This document shows, piece by piece, positions 1-60,658 of a stretch of DNA of 64,000 bases (within the stretch, counting starts at the first letter, position 1; each line of letters starts with the position of its first letter). A model generated the notes under the pieces. That model was not told where the DNA came from. It saw only the letters and a program-made list of their open reading frames with translations, and did no database searches. Origin of the DNA: Salvelinus alpinus (Eukaryota > Chordata > Actinopteri > Salmoniformes > Salmonidae); assembly GCF_045679555.1 (NCBI RefSeq), contig NC_092100.1:36170106-36234105 (forward strand), written 5' to 3'. Position numbers and translations under genes: made by a program.

Positions 1-1150
1 GAAGCTCGTGGCTAGGTTTCCCTTTGTAATCTACGATTGTTTTCAAGCCCTGCCACATCCAACGAACGTCAGAGGATTCAATCTACGTCCTGTATTGACG
101 TTTTGACTGTTTGATGGCTAATCAGAGTTCATAGCGGGATTTCTTATAAGTGTCTGGATTAGTGTCCTGCTCCTTGATAGTGGCAGCTCTAGCCTTTAGC
201 TCAGTGTGGATGTTGCCTGTAATCCATGGCTTCTGGTTGGAATATATAAGTACGGTTACTGTGGGAACGATGTCGTTGATGCAGTTATTGGCGGCCTGCA
301 TACTCACAAGCCATGTCACTCATTGAGCATGTTTGGGATGCTCTGGATCGACGTGTTCCAGGTCCCGCCAATATACAGCATATTCGCACAACCATTGAAG
401 AGGAGTGGGACAAGATTCCACAGGCCACAATCAACAGCCTGATCAACTCTATGCGAAGGAGATGTGTTGCGCTGCATGAGTCAAATGGTGGTCACACCAG
501 ATACTGACTGGTTTTCTGGTGTTTTTCATGCCCCTATAATTTTTTTAAGGTATCTGTGACCAACATATGCATATCTGTATTCCCAGTCATGTGAAATCCA
601 TAGATTAGGGCCTAATGAATTTATTTAAATTGACTGATTTCCTTATATGAACTGTAACTCAGTAAAATCTTTGAAATTGTTACATTTTGCGTTTCTATTT
701 TGTTCAGTCCATGTCCTTGTTCAGCCACGACTCCGGGAAACATAGGATATAACAGTTCTTCAGGTCCCGTTGATAGGATAGTCTCGAACGGAGCTCGTCC
801 AGTTTTTTCTCTAGTTATTATACATTCCTGAGGGTAGATGTGGTTTATTTACTCGCCGTCGTAGTCTCATCAGGGAGAATCTCCGGGACTTGAAAGAGAT
901 TAGGGCCTGGTTTGGGATGCGCAGTACATCCACAGCTGCTGCCTCTTTGAAAAATATGTCTTCATCTAAATCGAGGTTAGTGATTGCTGTTCTGATGTCC
1001 AGAAGCTGTTTCCGGTCATAGGAAATTATGGTGGAAATATTATGTACCAAAAAAGTCAAAATCAGCGTAAAAAACACACACACAAAAGAACAGAATTGGT
1101 CAGGCGCCCGTAAGACGGCAGCTATCCATCTCTGCAGCGCCATCTCATGT
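1..1150 (-). mobile_element. LINE remnant (L2/Rex1-like), interrupted
   Basis: Bases 1-288 and 710-1150 read on the minus strand as parts of the LINE family found intact at 27956-31435. The stretch 811-1161 matches the 5' leader of that LINE, including the segment LLDIRTAITNLDLD, which recurs near 32090. Bases 122-319 match the region between its endonuclease and reverse transcriptase. A Tc1 fragment (289-709) lies between the two parts. The copy is 5'-complete or nearly so at about 1150, but it is broken and leaves the window on the left. Confidence 0.75.
289..709 (+). mobile_element. Tc1/mariner 3' fragment
   Basis: The reading frame at 313-507 encodes the C-terminus of a Tc1-type transposase (HVWDALDRRV, then an IEEEWDKIPQ helix, then the end of the protein). 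It is followed by a terminal inverted-repeat region ending in TTTTGTTCAGT near 709. The opposite end of the same family lies at 3523-3745. The 5' half is missing, so this is a dead fragment. Confidence 0.75.
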
Positions 1151-1267
1151 GAGTTGCACACACATTATATAGATACTCGGCCGCATATCTATAGAATATG
1201 TTAATATATGTGTGTTAGGTCCAGAAGGTGTGTGTTCAGAGGGCAGTGTTCTCTGGGTTGCTACCAG

Positions 1268-1393
<126 letters not shown>

Positions 1394-1927
1394 GTCTCCC
1401 TGGCTCTGCTTAATCAGTGTGTGTGTGCATGTGCGTGTATGTTAGCTCCCAGTCCAGCGGCGAGGTGAAAGGCAATTACAAACCAAACCTCCAATCAGCA
1501 GCTGAACCTCTGCCCAGGAGACATGGTGAGTCCTGCCCTCCTGGCACACTGTTCTTATTGGCTGATCTAGCTGCCCCTTGCTGTCTGGGTAACACTGGTT
1601 CTGTTTGTGTGTGTTTTCATGTTTGTGTGTGTGTGCGTGTGCGTGCGTGCGAGCGTGTGTGTGTAGGTCCTACATGTTTGAGGGCCTCTCCCCAGGAAGC
1701 CATTGCACAGTAGATGTTATCAGCAGCAATGGAGAGAGAAGCAAGCTCCCCCATGCTTCTATAGACATCAACACCAGTGAGTAATGGAGACACACAAACA
1801 CACACCAGATATTTGACTGGCAGCAACTGTGAGTTATCTTGGGAGGTTCCAGCAGGAACTGAGGAATTCAGAGTTTAAGAGGTTATGGTCAAGGTCAAGG
1901 TCAAGTTCAAATGCTTTTTTTTTTTAT

Positions 1928-2059
<132 letters not shown>

Positions 2060-3522
2060 CTCCACAACACATCACACACACTACATATTAACCACATACA
2101 ACGAACCCAGTACGATTAATTAAGATTGGTTGAGAGCGACGAGGGGAATGTTGATTGACTGATATGACAACAGATGTTCTGATTGTTGTTTCTCTCTAGT
2201 CCCAGGAGCCCCACAGGAAGTGCTGCTGGTGGAAGAGGATGTGACCTCATCAGTGTTTGTGAGCTGGGGAGCTGCCGCAGGGGGATGGAGGGGTACAAGG
2301 TAGTACACCGTCCTATCCTCTCCCTTACACTCTCCTCTCTCTCTCTCCTATTTTCTTCTCCTCTCCTTTCCTTTCCTTTCCTCTTTTCTCCATAGTTTAT
2401 CATTTACATCCCCTAACAAATCATTAACAATGGCAAATCATTAGCAACAACAGTCTCAGTTTACCCATTCATAATAAGCCCTTTACATACACACATGCAC
2501 ACACAAATGTACAAACACACAGTCATCACTCTCTCTCTCTCACACACTAACACACACACACATAGAATGAGTTCTTCATAAGAGGAAGCAGGACAGGTGG
2601 GTCAAGTAACACTCAAGAGAACACACTCACCTGGTGGTTGCCTAGTGATCGTCGTCAGCGCAGATTGGCTCTGGTTACCGGCCCTTTAAAGATGTATGAC
2701 CCCCCACCACAGCCACCGCCAGGGAGAATGACCAAGCACAATACACACACACAGACAGACTTACTGCTTTATTCTGTCCAGATAAACAGAAATGCTGTTC
2801 GCTCTATGTCATTGATTTGGGGTTTGTCACTGCCCAAACAACATTTGATTTTGCCCAAACAACATCCAACATTTTATTTTGTCCTCTAATGTTTTGTCTG
2901 ATTGTGTGTGTTCTTCTTAGCTACTGTTGTGTCCATCAGGGGACATGTCGTCATGTCGTGAGATGGTGGTCCATAGCAACAGTCTCCAAGTTGGAGGTTT
3001 GACCCCAGGGTCAGATTATGACATTACCATCCTTAGCCTGCTGGGATCATACACCAGCCAACCTGTCATTACACAGTTGTCCACACGTAAGACACAAACA
3101 CACACACACACAAATCAACCTCTTTGTGGCAACTCTAAATGTGGCTGGCCATATCAGGGCCGTATCAGAGTTCCTAGTTGTAACCTTTGACCCTCAGATA
3201 TGTGGAGAGACTGAGACAGAGCTGAGTGTGAGATGAGCCAGATGAGACGTTATACTAATGTGTGTGTGTGTGTGCTGCAGGTCTGCTGGTGTGTGCTCCC
3301 TTGCTCTCCTCCATGTCTTCCTCCATGTCTCTCCTCCAAGTCTCCCTGTGCCGTGGTGAAGTGGGACACTGCCATTGGCCAGTTTGACTTCCACAGGGTA
3401 ACTGTGGGAAACCACACGCTAGTGGTTGAGGCACGGCTGTAGCTACAACATGAGCATCAGACAAGGAGAGGCGGGGACAGCAGCCTCCCTGACCGTAACC
3501 ACAGGAGTGCAACACAACTATT

Positions 3523-3745
3523 ACTGAACAAAAATATAAATGCAACATGCAACAATTTCAATGATTTTAATGAGTTACAGTTCATATAAGTCAATTGAAA
3601 CAAATTAATTAGGCCCTAATCTATGAATTTCACATGACTGGGCAGAGGCACAGCCATGGGTGGGCCTGGAAGGCATAGCCCCACCCACTTGGCAGCCAGG
3701 TCCACCGACTGGGGATCCAGGCCCAGCCAGTCAGAATGAGTTTTT
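3523..3745 (+). mobile_element. Tc1/mariner 5' end fragment
   Basis: It begins ACTGAACAAAAATATAAATG, the mirror image of the end at 289-709, and runs through the AT-rich subterminal region into a GC-rich stretch. It breaks off near 3745 with no transposase frame. Confidence 0.7.
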
Positions 3746-3981
3746 CTACACAAAAAGACATATATCTCTATCTGTCCCTCCCTCCATCTCTATCCCTCTC
3801 TTTCTCTCTCAGTACAGGGCCGTGTGCGAGGTGTGTGAGTGTGTCTGCTCAGAACTTCTCTCTGCGTTGGGAGCAGTCAGAGGGGTATGTGGACCAGTAC
3901 CTTGTCAGCCTGCTGCCCATCCAAGGATCTGTCTCTGTCTACCACACACACAATAGACACGTACAGGTACACACAGACACA

Positions 3982-4112
<131 letters not shown>

Positions 4113-4219
4113 GGAAGCGATTACACAGTAGATGTTATCAGCAGCAGTGGAGACGAGAAGTTAACCTGCTTCTATTAACATCAACACAAGTGAGTTATGG
4201 AGAAACATACTAGCACATA

Positions 4220-5866
<1,647 letters not shown>

Positions 5867-6569
5867 TAGCTCCCCCAGACCCAAACCATTCCCAGCCCTG
5901 CTCAGCAGCCAGGTGTCAGATAACCCCCAATGTAACCTAACACACACACACACACAGGTTGAGTAATAGAGCTCATTATTTATTAGGTAGACCTCCTGAG
6001 CTAAACCCTGAATCATTTATTCAGTGAAGCTGCTCTCCCCAGAAAGAGAGAGACAGAGAGAGAGAGTGCCTGCATGGAGTTATGGTGGACACAATGTCCT
6101 GACTCTCTCTGACTCTAACTTGCTGACCACTGGACGACTGGGTTACTACCAGAGCTGGACTATAAATACTACTGCTGAAGCTAACCTGTTGCTACCCTGG
6201 ACTAGTACTACTACTGTAACTTACCTGCTCTAACTGTTTCTACTTTACTGTGGTATGCACTGCCCTGAAACTCTTCAACTCTAACCGGCTAACCGTGGCT
6301 AACTGTTCTTGGACTGGGCTACTACTTTAGGCCTGGACTACTGCTCTAAGAACTAAGCTGCTGTAACCTGCTGTAACACTGACCTGCTGTAGCTAAACTG
6401 TTGACAGCACTGGACTGAAGAACTGCAAACTAGACCTTCATGCTAACTGCTAACTCTGGACTAAGCCCTATAATCTAGAATCTTTCGATAATGGCTAGCA
6501 CTAGACGCTAACACGGCCTCTTCCTCTCTAACCTGCTGCCTCTGACCAGCTAACTGTGCTAACTCCATC
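5867..6569 (+). other. Sequence upstream of the ptprq start codon
   Basis: About 700 bp lie between the Tc1 element and the ptprq ATG. From about 6100 to 6560 the sequence is a degenerate low-complexity mix of CTAACTG, CTGCTAAC and CTGGACT words. It should contain the ptprq promoter or 5' UTR. I see no clear TATA box or other defined promoter element. Confidence 0.4.
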
Positions 6570-52012
<45,443 letters not shown>

Positions 52013-54345
52013 AGGCTGAGAACTTATCAGTCAACTTCACACCTATCCCTGGGTCATGGGGCCAAATCCTGGACACACTGACTGTTTGTCAGATGGATTG
52101 CTCCACCAGAGATAGAGAAAGAGGAGGGAGAGATGATAGAAAGAGAGAGAATTGTGTAGTCCAAACAGAGTAATGTTTCCTCCAGCTTCTTTGGGAACAC
52201 AAGTTGCCTTTTTTCTGGCAGGAGGGTCAAAACAACACAACAGAAACGTAGTTGTTTACCTGGCCTGAATCATCACACCATTAGTCCTCGTGGAGTCCTG
52301 CATCTTTTGTATAAGTCCACAGGCAGAAAAGAGAGGGATATATATCACACATGGAAGTTTACAGGTATCTTGCAATAGTCATTCCACTGTGTATTTCATT
52401 GGATTCTTGTATCATGTTTTTGTATATTAAGTTTTTCAGCCAAATAGTGTTGTCACTGTGTTCATATGTTTGCTTCGCTGTGTTACTACGTTCATATCAC
52501 GTGTTGCTATGTTTGTCATTGTAATTGGGGGGTTTGAGGTATAATGTATTTGTGGGGTGTTCTTGTGTATTTGATGTATTTTGTTCCACATCTGTGTTTT
52601 GGACCAGAAGTAAAATCAACTCCACTACTCACCTACTCTGTCTGTGTGTCTCAGTGAGCTGTTTAGTTTATAAAAATGACACCCCAAAAAGAGTGAAGCA
52701 AGAAATACACTGAGAATCTCACTGCCGATAGACTGCTGATACTGTAGGTACTTATCACAGTGGGAGGCCGTTCCTTCTCTTGCTAGAACAAAAGCGGTAC
52801 CTGCCGCGTGCCGACCCGGTAGCGACAAACCTACGCAATGCTTGTCAGTGGCCAACAGCTTGACTTGGAGCCAATCAGAAAGCACTTGGAGCCAACAACA
52901 AAAAAGCAAAATCTGGGGGCCTTCTACAAATATAGAATTGTGACCATAAGCGATACGCATGGATATGCATTGCCAAACAACGCTATTGCCACCTTCTGGT
53001 TTGGAGTATTTTAACAAGGCTGAGTGGCTGACGACTTCCAAAGTCTTTGCTGTGTGAACACAAAAGAGATTGACTGCCGACACTGTTCAGAGGTGCTAAG
53101 TCATGTCGGCAGGCAAACCTTTCACACACACAAACAGACAGACAGGACCCAGGGCTCAAGGCAGAGTACAAACTACTTTATTATGTAATTCTCTTCAAAC
53201 AGAAACCTTTAGAAATATTCCATTAGTAAACACTGTAATTGTTATAAACATGATATCTTAGTAAATACTTAATGTGACGGTGCACAGGTGCTCTCTTCAA
53301 CAGTGTAAGACATCTCCAAGATGGATGCAGGACAGGCGAGCCAGACTCAGGGTTAGGGTGATATGTTAGGGCTTTAGAACATGCTAAAATGTCTACTATG
53401 ACTCCTGCTTGTTTTCCACTAAACCATCTAGCTAATGCTAACGCTAGTGTGATCATAGCTACAGTATAGCCCTTTACACAGAGCTCTAATTATGATAATG
53501 TGTCATCATCTCTGTGTGTGTCTCTCGTGGTAACAGTGGGGTGCTGTTGCCCCCATAATCTGAAAAACAAATAGATTTCCACCTCTCTGTACAAATACAC
53601 ACATCGGCAGTCCGTCCATTCCTTTTACATTTTATATATATATATATATACCACCTATATACTGTGCACATATCCAGTATTCCGATATACTCTAATAATA
53701 TGGTGCAACACAAAGAAGATCAGCCTCAGTGGGTCACCACGTGTCACAGCCCTCAGAGAGAGGGGAAGGGAAGGAAGAGATGTAACAACACTCTATAATA
53801 ATAATAATGAAACATATTCAATATTCTGATAAACATACTTAATAAGTAATTTTGTGGTTTAACGCTCTGTGTGTGCATGTGTGTGTACTGTGTGTGTATA
53901 TACATTCCTATGTGACATGCAGTCCAGTGGAGAACAGGTGAGAATGGGTAATAGTTAACCCTTTAGGGATTCAGAAAGTGAGATTGAATATTCAACAGGA
54001 CAAATTAGATGGAACGTTAGAACATTACCAGTTAATAACATACAATGTTCATGTTATTACTGATCAAACAATAAGTTAGAATGTTGAACAGTTTGTCGTC
54101 AGTACTGGTATATTCCTGAGTGTGAGGCTTGGACCAGTGTAGCAAAACCTCAGAGAATAGATCAATGGTATTCGCACACACATGCAAAGAAGCACACACA
54201 GACACACCCTTTCACACGCACATACACTGGCAGACCCTCATACTCTCAACACACATGCACACGCAGATATGATAATCAGGGTAGAAGTCAGACATTACGA
54301 ATAGAAATACAGATTGTAATCATCTGTAAGCCAGGAGTTAGGAGA
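52013..54345. other. Intergenic region between convergent ptprq and iqsec3
   Basis: It begins with the ptprq 3' UTR, for which I see no canonical AATAAA in the first kilobase. From about 53170 onward it probably holds the iqsec3 3' UTR on the minus strand. There is a short TATATA run at 53634 and CA-rich patches near 54180. I recognise no further gene. Confidence 0.5.
53177..53182 (-). terminator. iqsec3: Candidate iqsec3 polyadenylation signal
   Basis: TTTATT on the plus strand is AATAAA on the minus strand. It is followed in the minus direction by a GT-rich stretch (GTCTGTCTGTTTGTGTGTGT, near 53130). If used, the iqsec3 3' UTR would be about 3.4 kb and would include the 32-bp minisatellite. 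This is inference. Confidence 0.35.
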
Positions 54346-54349
54346 AACA

Positions 54350-55923
54350 GTCTTCCCTCCCTGCTACTCTGACATTCTCACTTCTTCCCTCCCTGCTACT
54401 CTGACATACTCACTTCTTCCCTCCCTGCTACTCTGACATTCTCACTTCTTCCCTCCCTGCTACTCTGACATACTCACTTCTTCCCTCCCTGCTACTCTGA
54501 CATTCTCACTTCTTCCCTCCCTGCTACTCTGACATACTCACTTCTTCCCTCCCTGCTACTCTGACATTCTCACTTCTTCCCTCCCTGCTACTCTGACATT
54601 CTCACTTCTTCCCTCCCTGCTACTCTGACATACTCACTTCTTCCCTCCCTGCTACTCTGACATACTCACTTCTTCCCTCCCTGCTACTCTGACATACTCA
54701 CTTCTTCCCTCCCTGCTACTCTGACATACTCACTTCTTCCCTCCCTGCTACTCTGACATTCTCACTTCTTCCCTCCCTGCTACTCTGACATACTCACTTC
54801 TTCCCTCCCTGCTACTCTGACATACTCACTTCTTCCCTCCCTGCTACTCTGACATACTTAATTCTTCCCTCCCTGCTACTCTGACATTCTCACTTCTTCC
54901 CTCCCTGCTACTCTGACATACTCACTTCTTCCCTCCCTGCTACTCTGACATACTCACTTCTTCCCTCCCTGCTACTCTGACATACTCACTTCTTCCCTCC
55001 CTGCTACTCTGACATACTCACTTCTTCCCTCCCTGCTACTCTGACATACTCAATTCTTCCCTCCCTGCTACTCTGACATACTCACTTCTTCCCTCCCTGC
55101 TACTCTGACATACTCACTTCTTCCCTCCCTGCTACTCTGACATACTCACTTCTTCCCTCCCTGCTACTCTGACATACTCAATTCTTCCCTCCCTGCTACT
55201 CTGACATACTCACTTCTTCCCTCCCTGCTACTCTGACATTCTCACTTCTTCCCTCCCTGCTACTCTGACATACTCAATTCTTCCCTCCCTGCTACTCTGA
55301 CATACTCACTTCTTCCCTCCCTGCTACTCTGACATACTCAATTCTTCCCTCCCTGCTACTCTGACATACTCACTTCTTCCCTCCCTGCTACTCTGACATA
55401 CTCAATTATTCCCTCCCTGCTACTCTGACATACTCATTTCTTCCCTCCCTGCTACTCTGACATACTCACTTCTTCCCTCCCTGCTACTCTGACATACTCA
55501 CTTCTTCCCTCCCTGCTACTCTGACATACTCACTTCTTCCCTCCCTGCTACTCTGACATACTCACTTCTTCCCTCCCTGCTACTCTGACATACTCACTTC
55601 TTCCCTCCCTGCTACTCTGACATACTCACTTCTTCCCTCCCTGCTACTCTGACATTCTCACTTCTTCCCTCCCTGCTACTCTGACATTCTCACTTCTTCC
55701 CTCCCTGCTACTCTGACATACTCACTTCTTCCCTCCCTGCTACTCTGACATTCTCACTTCTTCCCTCCCTGCTACTCTGACATACTCACTTCTTCCCTCC
55801 CTGCTACTCTGACATTCTCACTTCTTCCCTCCCTGCTACTCTGACATACTCACTTCTTCCCTCCCTGCTACTCTGACATTCTCACTTCTTCCCTCCCTGC
55901 TACTCTGACATACTCACTTCTTC
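54350..55923. repeat. 32-bp minisatellite, about 49 units
   Basis: The unit CTTCTTCCCTCCCTGCTACT plus CTGACATACTCA repeats with a period of 32 over 1.57 kb. Variants (ATTCTC or ATACTC, CACTTC or CAATTC) are scattered and partly alternate. One strand is almost purely pyrimidine-rich, and there are no spacers. Confidence 0.97.
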
Positions 55924-56549
55924 ACGATCAAAAGTATTATAAGCATCTCATTATCATATTATACCACACATCACCAAAACATAGTGTGCTAAAGAGGAGG
56001 GCTAAAACCCTAGATGATGTTGATGATGTCATTGAGGTGACCTGTCTCCATGTCCAGACAGCTCCACACATGGAGGAGATCTGTGTGTTCCATCAGCTGT
56101 GTGACATAAGGGCAGGGTTAGAGTCAGGGATCAGGGGGTGAGAGGGGGCATCCTAAATCGTTCTTTCTAAAGTCAGGAACAGATATAGATATGTACAGAT
56201 GACACTGTGTCACAAGAGCTGTACCATTAGAAAATCTCTGTTTAGAAATGTTGTCAAAATGACATCCTATTCAAAAATACACATGAAATCATTAGATGAC
56301 TTTGATTTTATATTGATTTGAATCCTCTCCATTATCTCCCACTCGCTTTATCGGCTTATTCCCTTTCTCTCAGCCGACTTCCTTCCCGCCCGCTTTCTCT
56401 TCCTCCCTTCCTCGTCTCACCTTTTCTCTATCTTTGTCTATGAGTGTTTGTGTTGTGTGTGTTTCACCAATACAGTACATGACTATTTAACAAAAGGTCA
56501 GAGGGTGCATGATACGGTGTGGTAGGGTCAGGGGTGAGGGGGTGATATG

Positions 56550-57008
56550 TCAGACGAGGCTGCGGGAGCCACTAGAGTTGCGTCTGCGGAGGGGGTGAGG
56601 CAGGGTGTGTGAGAGAGGGCAGGGGGAGTCGGGGGGACAGTACTGGTGGGGGTGGTTGTAGGGGGGAGGAGGGGGAGGCAGAGGGGGCTCAGCTCCCTCT
56701 CTGACACGTACTGGCGTGGACATCGCTGATTGGATGAGGCGGTGGTGGGAGGCGGGGCTTCCTTGGTTGAGGAAAGCTTCCATTCTCCCGCGGCCGCTCT
56801 GATCCATGACGATCACCTTGACGATCTGCTGGCATTGGATGAGGGTGTCTGGGCGGAACTCTCCGGGATGGGTGGCACTTAGCATGGCTGGTGCTGCCAG
56901 AGCCAGTTGGGTGGAGTCAGGACTGGTCACATGGTAGGTCTGGAGCAGCCTATCAGGGCTGGGCTGGGTCATGTGGTAGGTCTGCAGCAGCCTATTGTGA
57001 ATTGACAC
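56550..57008 (-). CDS. iqsec3: iqsec3 terminal exon: proline-rich tail and PDZ ligand
   Basis: The exon starts [12 protein letters not shown] in phase 0 after AG (57009-57010 complement) and ends [12 protein letters not shown] with TGA at 56552-56550. It contains [20 protein letters not shown], the poly-proline stretch [16 protein letters not shown] and a class I PDZ ligand (S-L-V at positions -2 to 0). Near the start RLLQTYH occurs twice 14 residues apart ([28 protein letters not shown]), a local duplication not present in mammals as I recall. The first codon is GTG, an exon junction and not a start. Confidence 0.95.
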   Translation of the reverse strand: MSIHNRLLQTYHMTQPSPDRLLQTYHVTSPDSTQLALAAPAMLSATHPGEFRPDTLIQCQQIVKVIVMDQSGRGRMEAFLNQGSPASHHRLIQSAMSTPVRVREGAEPPLPPPPPPYNHPHQYCPPDSPCPLSHTLPHPLRRRNSSGSRSLV

Positions 57009-58454
57009 CTAGTTTAGAAACAGCCAGAGAATGGCATGAGGAGTTACCAGCCTGAATGCAGCCTACAGCAGCCCTCTGGTGGGTTAGATACACTGGCAGC
57101 ATGCAGGCATGCAGGGAGCGAGCGCATGCTAACACACACACCAGCCCAGAGACACACCTGTGTTTGGGTGGAAGGGCGTTTCAGGGTCAACATTTGGGCT
57201 CCAGTGGGTGGGTGTGAGTTTGCGTGCGTGTGTGGAGGAGGAGGAGTGTGTGTGTGTGGAGAGGGATGAGTGTGTGGGGGGAGATGACACCGAGGGCATG
57301 GTGTCTCCCCAATACAGAGATATGCAATGCTAAAGGACTGACTAAGAGTTAGGGGTTGGGGCTGCTAGGTCTGTAGAGAGGGTATTTAGAGCGGAGGAAC
57401 TGGGCTTGAGTCATACATGTGCATGCATACACAGACACACACGTACATTAACTCTGAGTCTTGCCATGGAGATGGTTTTCTAGCAAGCCAGCAGGGCTTA
57501 GAAAAGCTTATGATGGCTGGGAGGCAGATGTTGTGTTAGCAGGAGGCTAATAGCTAACTCCCTACTAGCAGGAGGCTAATAGCTAATAGATAACCGTGCA
57601 TTGGCAGGTGGCTAATAGCTAATTACTGGTCTCTGTTAGCAGAAGGCTGATGGCTAAAGCTATCCCTCCAGTTGCAGCTGTGTTGCTATGAGGCACACAG
57701 AGCTGGAGGGAGCTGAGGAGGGTCTCCCTACTACTCGCCTGTGTGCATCTTTGCTAACACACATACACTTACCTGAGGCAGAGTGTGTATGTAACTCACC
57801 TCCACAGTGTTGTTGCCAGTCTTGTCATACAGATCTTGCTGAGCTGAGGGGAGAAACACACAAGTGACACTCAGAGACACAGCATGATGTGTGGATGCTA
57901 GTCGCTAACTTTGTGTTTGTTACCAGTGGGTGATCCTGTGTGTCGACTGAGTGTGTCCATCTGTCCTCCATTGGTGTGGGGGGTGTGAGTCTGCACCCCC
58001 TGTTCTCGCTCCAGCTCCCCTACAGACAGCGAGATATGACCATATAATTACATAAAGAGCCTGCTTGTGTGTGCGTGCGTGCGTGTGGTGTGCGTGCTTA
58101 TGCGTGTGTGTGTGTGTGTGGTGTGCATGCGTGCGTGCGTATGCGTGTGTGCTCACATTGGATGTGTATCTGCTCCATCTCGTTGACCTCAGTGATGGAC
58201 TCACGTAGCTCCTCTGTGAAATTCCTGAGCTCCTCTCCGCTGGGGGAGCAGAAACTCACCAGCTGCTTCTTCTCTGAAGAGAACGGACTCAACATGGTGA
58301 TGCCATGAGCATAGTCTGGACACACACACACACACAAAAACAGTTAGCTATGTAACTAGAATGGCGATGTCATGGGCATAGTAGGACACTGGACAGACAA
58401 TGTCACTGCTCATAGTTAGCTATGTATGGAGCAGTACAGTGTAATAGCATAGTA

Positions 58455-58492
<38 letters not shown>

Positions 58493-59268
58493 CTAGTAGT
58501 AGTATAGTAGTAGTAGCAGTACTTTTAGAGTAGTAGTAGTAGTAGTAGTAATAATAGTAGAGTAGTGGTAGTAGTACTAGTAGTAGTGGTAGTAGCGGAT
58601 TAGTAGTAGGAGTAGCAGAGTAGTAGTAGTGGCAGTAGCAGAAGTAGTAGTATAGTAGTAGTAGTAGTAGTAGTAGCAATAGTAGTAGAGTAGTAGTAAT
58701 AATAGTAGAGTAGTAGTAGTACTAGTAGTAGTATATTAGTAGTACTAGTAGTAGTAATAATAGTAATAGCAGTAGTAGAGTAGTAGTAGTAGTAGTAGTA
58801 GTAGTATTAATAATAATAGTTGAGTAGTAATAATAGTAGTAGCAGAGTAGTAGTAGTAGCAATAGTAGTAGCAGTAGTAGAGTAGTAATAGTAGTAGTAG
58901 CAATAGTAGTAGCAGTAATAATAGTAGTAGTAGCAATAGTAGTATCAGTAGTAGAGTAGTAATAGTAGTAGTAGTAATAGTAGCAGTAGTAGTAGAGTAG
59001 TAGTAATAATAATAGTAGAGTAGTAGTAGGTGTAGGTGTAGTAGAGTAGTAGTAGTAGTAGTAGTAGTAGTAATAGTAGTAGTAGTAGTAGTAGTAGTAG
59101 CAGTAGAAGTAGTAGTAGCAGAGTAGTGGTAGTAGTAGTAGTAGTAATAATACTAATAGTAGAGTAGTAGTAGTAATAGTAATAACAGTAGAGTAGTAGT
59201 ATTAGTAGTAGTAGTAGTAGTAGTAGTAGTGTAGTAGCAGTAGTAGTAGTAGTAGTAGATGTCGTGTA

Positions 59269-59304
<36 letters not shown>

Positions 59305-60011
59305 GTAGTAGTAGTAATCGTAGTAGCATAGTAGTGGTAGTAATAGAGTAGTAGTAGTGATAATAATAGTAGAGTAGTAGTAATAGTAATAGTAGTAGCA
59401 GTAGTAGTAGTAATAGCGGTAAAGTAGTCTTAGTAGCAGTAGTAATAATAATAGTAGAGTAGAAGTAGTAGAGTAGTAGTAGTAGTAATAGTAGTAGCAG
59501 AGTAGTGGTAGTAGTAGTAGAGTAGTAGTAGTGATAATAATAGTAGAGTAGTAGTAGTAGTAATGGTAGTAGCAAAGTAGTGGTGGTAGTAGAGTAGCCG
59601 TAGTGATAATAATAGTAGAGTAGAAGTAGAAGAGTAGTAGTAGTAGTAATAGTAGTAGCAGAGTAGTGGTAGTAGTAGTAGAGTAGTAGTAGTGATAATA
59701 ATAGTAGAGTAGTAGTAGTAGTAGTAGTAATAGTAGTAGCATAGTAGTGGTAGTAGTAGTAGAGTAGTAGTAGTGATAATAATAGTGTAGTAGTAGTAGT
59801 AGTAATAGTAGTAGCATAGTAGTGGTAGTAGTAGAGTAGCCGTAGTGATAATATTAGTAGAGTAGCAGTAGTAGTAGTAGTAATAGTAGTAGTAGTAACG
59901 TAGTAGTAGTCGTAGTAGTAGTAGTAATAATAGTAGAGTAGAAGTAGTAGTAGTATTAGTAGTAAAGTAGTAGTAGTAGTTGTAGTAGTAGTAATAGTAG
60001 TAGTAGTAGTA

Positions 60012-60052
<41 letters not shown>

Positions 60053-60621
60053 ATAATAGTAGAGTAGAAGTAGTAGAGTAGTAGATTAGTAGTAGTAATA
60101 ATAATAATAATAGAGTAGTAGTAGTGATAGTAATATTTGTATTTTTTTTATTAACCTTTATTTAACTAGGCAAGTCAGTTAAGAACAAATTCTTATTTTA
60201 CAATGACGGCCTATCCCGGCCAAACCCTCCCCTAACCCGGACAACGCTGAGCCAATTGTGCGCCGCCCTATCAGACTCCCGATCACGGCCGGTTGTGATC
60301 CAGCCCAGCATTGAACCAGGGTCTGTAGTGACACCTCTAGCACTGAGATGCAGTGCCTTAGACCATTGCGCCATTCGGGAGCTACTAGTAGTAGTAGTAG
60401 TAGTTGTAGTAGTAGTAGCAATAGTAGAGTAGTAGTAGTAGAGTAGTTATAGTAGTAGTAGCAAGTTGTAGTAGTTATAGTAGTTACAATCATTGCTGAA
60501 GAGGTGAAACTGCATGCCCAGTAGACCCATGGCTTTACAGAAGGTGTAGGAAGCAGAAGTCTTCTTCTTTGGACACAGCTTCAGGATCTGTGTGAGGAGA
60601 CAACAGAATGGACATACAGTG

Positions 60622-60658
<37 letters not shown>

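Noticed and set aside
58416..59817. Leu/Tyr/Thr-rich frames of up to 173 codons
   Set aside because: They come from the TAG trinucleotide expanse and have no domain or splice logic.
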